This document shows positions 62,023 through 64,000 of a stretch of DNA of 64,000 nt, in pieces. Below the pieces are notes generated by a model. That model was given only the letters and a program-made list of their open reading frames with translations, was not told the origin of the DNA and did not search any database. Position numbers and translations under genes: made by a program. This DNA is from CAZPKH01 sp964587165 (GTDB lineage Bacteria > Bacteroidota > Bacteroidia > Bacteroidales > Muribaculaceae): assembly GCA_964587165.1 (NCBI GenBank), contig CAZPKH010000007.1, positions 7,670 to 71,669 on the forward strand. Direction: 5' to 3'. Position 1 is the stretch's first letter; each line of letters begins with the position of its first letter.

Positions 62023-62052
62023 GCCGCTAACTTTTCTTGTGAAACACGCTCT
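62023..62052 (-). repeat. Right terminal inverted repeat of the IS remnant
   Basis: Ends with the exact complement (TTTCTTGTGAAACACGCTCT) of the left end's first 20 bases. It stops 8 bases before the S4-protein stop codon. Confidence 0.8.
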
Positions 62053-62060
62053 ACGAGCGT

Positions 62061-62495
62061 TTATTCGTCATCTTCGTCATCGTCCCAGCCGAAATCCCAA
62101 CCGTCGGAATCGAAGCCAAACGACTGCTCGGTGAAGGCAGCCAGATCGCGACCCTCGCGCTTTGTGGGACGCCCGAGCCCCTTGCGGCGGTCGATAAATC
62201 CGTTTATCTTCACAATCTCAAGCAGATCGAGCTCTGATTTGGGAGTGACATTCTCCATATAATCCGGCACAAGCTTAGCACCGAGACGATTTGCCGTGAG
62301 GGCCAGCACCTTGAAAGAATATGTGACAGGCGGCTTACGCACCTGCACAACATCTCCGGGCTTTATGGTGCGCGACGGCTTTACAGCCACGCCCCCTATC
62401 ATCACTCTGCCTTTCTTGCAAGCATCGGTAGCCACTGTGCGCGTCTTGAATACCCTGACGGCCCACAGCCATTTGTCGACTCTCAGTTCTTCCAT
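62061..62495 (-). CDS. S4-domain RNA-binding protein (Hsp15-like)
   Basis: The 144-residue protein starts with the S4 fold RVDKWLWAVRVFKTRTVATDACKKG (in part, about 5-29) and KPSRTIKPGDVVQV, and ends in an acidic tail (FGWDDDEDDE). Hsp15 rescues stalled 50S subunits carrying peptidyl-tRNA in E. coli. It is last in the rplY-pth-S4 run, 19 bases after pth, which also deals with peptidyl-tRNA. Its stop is 8 bases from the IS remnant. Confidence 0.9.
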   Translation of the reverse strand: MEELRVDKWLWAVRVFKTRTVATDACKKGRVMIGGVAVKPSRTIKPGDVVQVRKPPVTYSFKVLALTANRLGAKLVPDYMENVTPKSELDLLEIVKINGFIDRRKGLGRPTKREGRDLAAFTEQSFGFDSDGWDFGWDDDEDDE

Positions 62496-62514
62496 TTACG
62501 GTATGATGGTGAGA

Positions 62515-63078
62515 TTATTTATTATTGAACTGATTCATTGCCGTATTTATCCCGCAAAGCACAAAAGTCCGGGCAGCTTCGACAGCCACATCTATGCGAG
62601 CCGGCAGCTCCTCCTCCTGAGCCGGAGTGAACCGTCCGAGCACATAGTCTATCTGTGTGCCGCGGGGATAGTCGTTGCCTATGCCGAAACGCAGACGCGG
62701 ATACGCCTGTGTGCCAAGCATAGCGGCAATATTTTTCAGACCGTTGTGGCCTGCATCGCTTCCTGATCCCTTGAGACGAATTGCTCCGAACGGGAGTGCC
62801 ACATCGTCGACTATCACGAGAATATGATCAAGCTCGATTCCTTCTTTCTCGCGCCAGTATATCACGGCATTTCCCGACAGATTCATGTATGTCGACGGCT
62901 TGAGCAACGTGACGAGCTTGTTCTTCACGCGCCCGTGCCCTACATCACCGTATCGCTCGGTCGAAAAAGAAATATTGGATGCCTCGGCAAAGGCATCCAA
63001 TACGCGGAATCCTATGTTGTGGCGGGTGTAACGGTATTCGGCACCGATATTTCCCAAACCCACAATAAGGTATTTCAT
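62515..63078 (-). CDS. pth: Peptidyl-tRNA hydrolase
   Basis: Pth recycles tRNA from dropped peptidyl-tRNA. The 187-residue protein has YLIVGLGNIGAEYRYTRHNIGF (about 3-24) with the catalytic His, KPSTYMNLSGNAV (about 60-72) and VVDDVALPFGAIRLKGSGSDAGHNGLK (about 89-115). The ATG at 63078 is the family start; the frame to 63174 overlaps rplY and its Cys/Arg-rich extension is not real. It follows rplY by about 30 bases. Confidence 0.96.
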   Translation of the reverse strand: MKYLIVGLGNIGAEYRYTRHNIGFRVLDAFAEASNISFSTERYGDVGHGRVKNKLVTLLKPSTYMNLSGNAVIYWREKEGIELDHILVIVDDVALPFGAIRLKGSGSDAGHNGLKNIAAMLGTQAYPRLRFGIGNDYPRGTQIDYVLGRFTPAQEEELPARIDVAVEAARTFVLCGINTAMNQFNNK

Positions 63079-63107
63079 AAGCAGAAGTGCTTTTAATTTT
63101 AAATTGA

Positions 63108-63767
63108 TCAAGCACCTGCAGCGGCAGCAGCGGCAGCGGCACCACGAGCGGCACGGGTGAGCTGAACGGCGCAAACCACAGCGTTCTTAGCATTTGTGAG
63201 CTCAAGACCCTCGAAGTGGAGGTCGCCGATCTGGAGAGTTTTGCCAAGGCCGAGATTGTCGACATTGATCACCAGACGCTCGGGTATCTCGGTGTAGATA
63301 GCTTTCACGCGGATCTTCTTCATCGAGAGAGTGAGCTTACCACCGGCTTTCACACCTTCGGCGTGGCCTTCCACCTTGACGGGCACGTTGATGGTGACGG
63401 GTTTCTTATCGTTCACCTCAAGAAGATCAATGTGGAGGATGGTGTCTTTTACAGGGTGGAACTGAATATCTTTGAGCACAGCCATTTTCTTTTCGCCGTT
63501 GATATCGAGCTCGATAGCATAGATATCGGGGGTGTAGACGAGCTTACGGACAGCTTCCTGGCTTACAACGAGGTCGGTTGTGATAAGACCTTTGCCGTTG
63601 CCGATTTCGACTACTTTCTGACCCTCTTTGAGAGTGCCGGTGTAAGGCAGAGTGATGATCTCGCCGCCGTTGAGCACTACGGGGATTTTGTTTTCTTTAC
63701 GAAGGGCTTTGGTAGCCTTTTTGCCGAGCTCTGTGCGGGGCTGGGCTGAGAGTTGGAATTTCTCCAT
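63108..63767 (-). CDS. rplY: 50S ribosomal protein L25 (long CTC form)
   Basis: L25 binds 5S rRNA. The 219-residue protein has the two-domain CTC form: an N-terminal 5S-binding domain (about 1-95, with RKENKIPVVLNGG and KDIQFHPVKDTILHIDLLEV at its end) and a beta-rich TL5 C-terminal domain (about 100-190). It closes with an Ala-rich tail (RAARGAAAAAAAAGA). It heads the rplY-pth-S4 operon from a consensus promoter at 63863-63894. Confidence 0.96.
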   Translation of the reverse strand: MEKFQLSAQPRTELGKKATKALRKENKIPVVLNGGEIITLPYTGTLKEGQKVVEIGNGKGLITTDLVVSQEAVRKLVYTPDIYAIELDINGEKKMAVLKDIQFHPVKDTILHIDLLEVNDKKPVTINVPVKVEGHAEGVKAGGKLTLSMKKIRVKAIYTEIPERLVINVDNLGLGKTLQIGDLHFEGLELTNAKNAVVCAVQLTRAARGAAAAAAAAGA

Positions 63768-63862
63768 GATTTGAAATGTGTTACTAAAAATTAAGTATTT
63801 GAGTTTATGCTCCTTAATTTCCCATCACACGGTGTAAGTCTGTTGGGCGCTAAAAAGCGGTG

Positions 63863-63894
63863 CAAATTTACGCAAATAATCCTTATCCTCCAAA
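63863..63894 (-). promoter_or_regulatory. Promoter of rplY-pth-S4 operon
   Basis: On the minus strand this is TTTG (63891-63894), 20 bases, TAAATTTG (63863-63870), with a leader of about 90 bases. Confidence 0.82.
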
Positions 63895-63937
63895 CAATCG
63901 CCGCTCCGATTTCATCACTTTCAGCCGCGCACGAAAA

Positions 63938-63973
63938 AAAAGCGCCTAAGCCACATCGACTTAGACGCTTCTT
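63938..63973 (-). terminator. Terminator of an upstream minus-strand unit beyond the right edge
   Basis: Minus strand: AAGCGTCTAAG, loop of 9, CTTAGGCGCTT (one G-T wobble), then TTTTTT. It must end a transcript that enters from the right. The last 26 bases of the window belong to that unit and I cannot assign them. Confidence 0.8.
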
Positions 63974-64000
63974 GTACAAATTTAGTCGGGGTGAGAAGAC

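Larger units (their letters stand above)
61679..62052. mobile_element. Decayed IS5-type insertion element bounded by ~30-bp inverted repeats
   Basis: A 374-bp segment has imperfect 30-bp inverted repeats at its two ends (61679-61708 and 62023-62052; mismatched at about two positions). Just inside the left end lies the C-terminal tail of a DDE transposase (61705-61848). The rest has no gene. The outline is that of an internally deleted IS; a non-autonomous element mobilised by a full copy elsewhere is possible. No clean target duplication is visible (TAA on the left, TAC on the right). It fills the only gene-free gap above 300 bases. Confidence 0.75.

Noticed and set aside
63975..64000. Possible tRNA 3' end at the right edge (CTTCTCACC on the minus strand)
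   Set aside because: Too short to fold or to identify; the terminator only proves that some minus-strand unit ends here.
1..64000. CRISPR arrays, prophage, rRNA operons, toxin-antitoxin or defence genes
   Set aside because: No regularly spaced repeats, phage-type genes or known defence domains were seen; nearly all genes are recognisable core functions.

Overview
The window looks like a chromosomal segment of a gut-type Bacteroidales bacterium; I lean towards the Muribaculaceae, but the family is an inference from overall feel, not a search. The support is direct. Many genes are preceded by the Bacteroidota sigma-factor signature (TTTG, 19-20 bases, TAnnTTTG) and almost none by a Shine-Dalgarno sequence. 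Ribosomal proteins S16 and L25 carry long Ala/Lys/Glu-rich tails. Bacteroidota-type OstA-like, SurA/PpiD-like, YitT, CstA, tryptophanase and Wzc/Wza proteins are present. Most of the window is ordinary core genome, with a few accessory patches.

Layout. 1-9 kb: the end of a Pif1-like helicase and tcdA (+), converging on lpxK, sppA, a Ca2+ P-type ATPase and a short band-7-like membrane protein (-); yitT diverges from these. 9-12.4 kb: rpsP (+), then cstA with an exported PD40-like protein (-). 12.4-24.7 kb, all (-): panC-panD-ffh-folD, and guaB-ppiD-surA-ostA-mutL, which mixes nucleotide synthesis, outer-membrane chaperones, LPS transport and mismatch repair. 24.8-32.7 kb (-): a compact exopolysaccharide locus (wza, wzc, flippase, polymerase, glycosyltransferase, acyltransferase) with its own strong promoter and long leader. 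32.7-38.6 kb (-): recQ-lysC-polyprenyl synthetase-tatD as a tightly coupled run, and a thioredoxin-fold protein without cysteines. 38.7-44.3 kb (+): prfA-pyrF-pgk, then a GT-C-like membrane protein coupled to a lipoprotein. 44.3-50.3 kb: flavodoxin, an unknown protein, a secreted bile-salt-hydrolase-like enzyme, a DUF4136-type lipoprotein, folC, a two-subunit chromate transporter and a small secreted protein. 50.5-56 kb (+): ruvX-def-ettA-dnaG and a uracil-DNA-glycosylase-like gene. 56-58.5 kb (-): a more AT-rich pair, a double-motif aspartic protease and a beta-lactamase-fold serine hydrolase. 58.5-61.7 kb (+): glutamine-synthetase-like gene plus tryptophanase. 61.7-62.05 kb: a decayed IS5-type element. 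62-64 kb (-): rplY-pth-S4 protein.

The most interesting non-standard signals are: (i) an identical 14-base palindrome placed at the same distance from two otherwise unrelated minus-strand genes for exported proteins (50.36 and 58.50 kb), exactly where the -33 promoter element would be; (ii) a 374-bp inverted-repeat-bounded remnant of an IS5-family element, with a similar solo end at 41.99 kb overlapping the start of a membrane-protein gene; (iii) the glutamine-synthetase-like/tryptophanase operon with a structured leader; (iv) the protease/hydrolase pair; and (v) a nearly leaderless ruvX promoter. I found no CRISPR array, prophage, rRNA or complete tRNA gene, and no obvious defence system.
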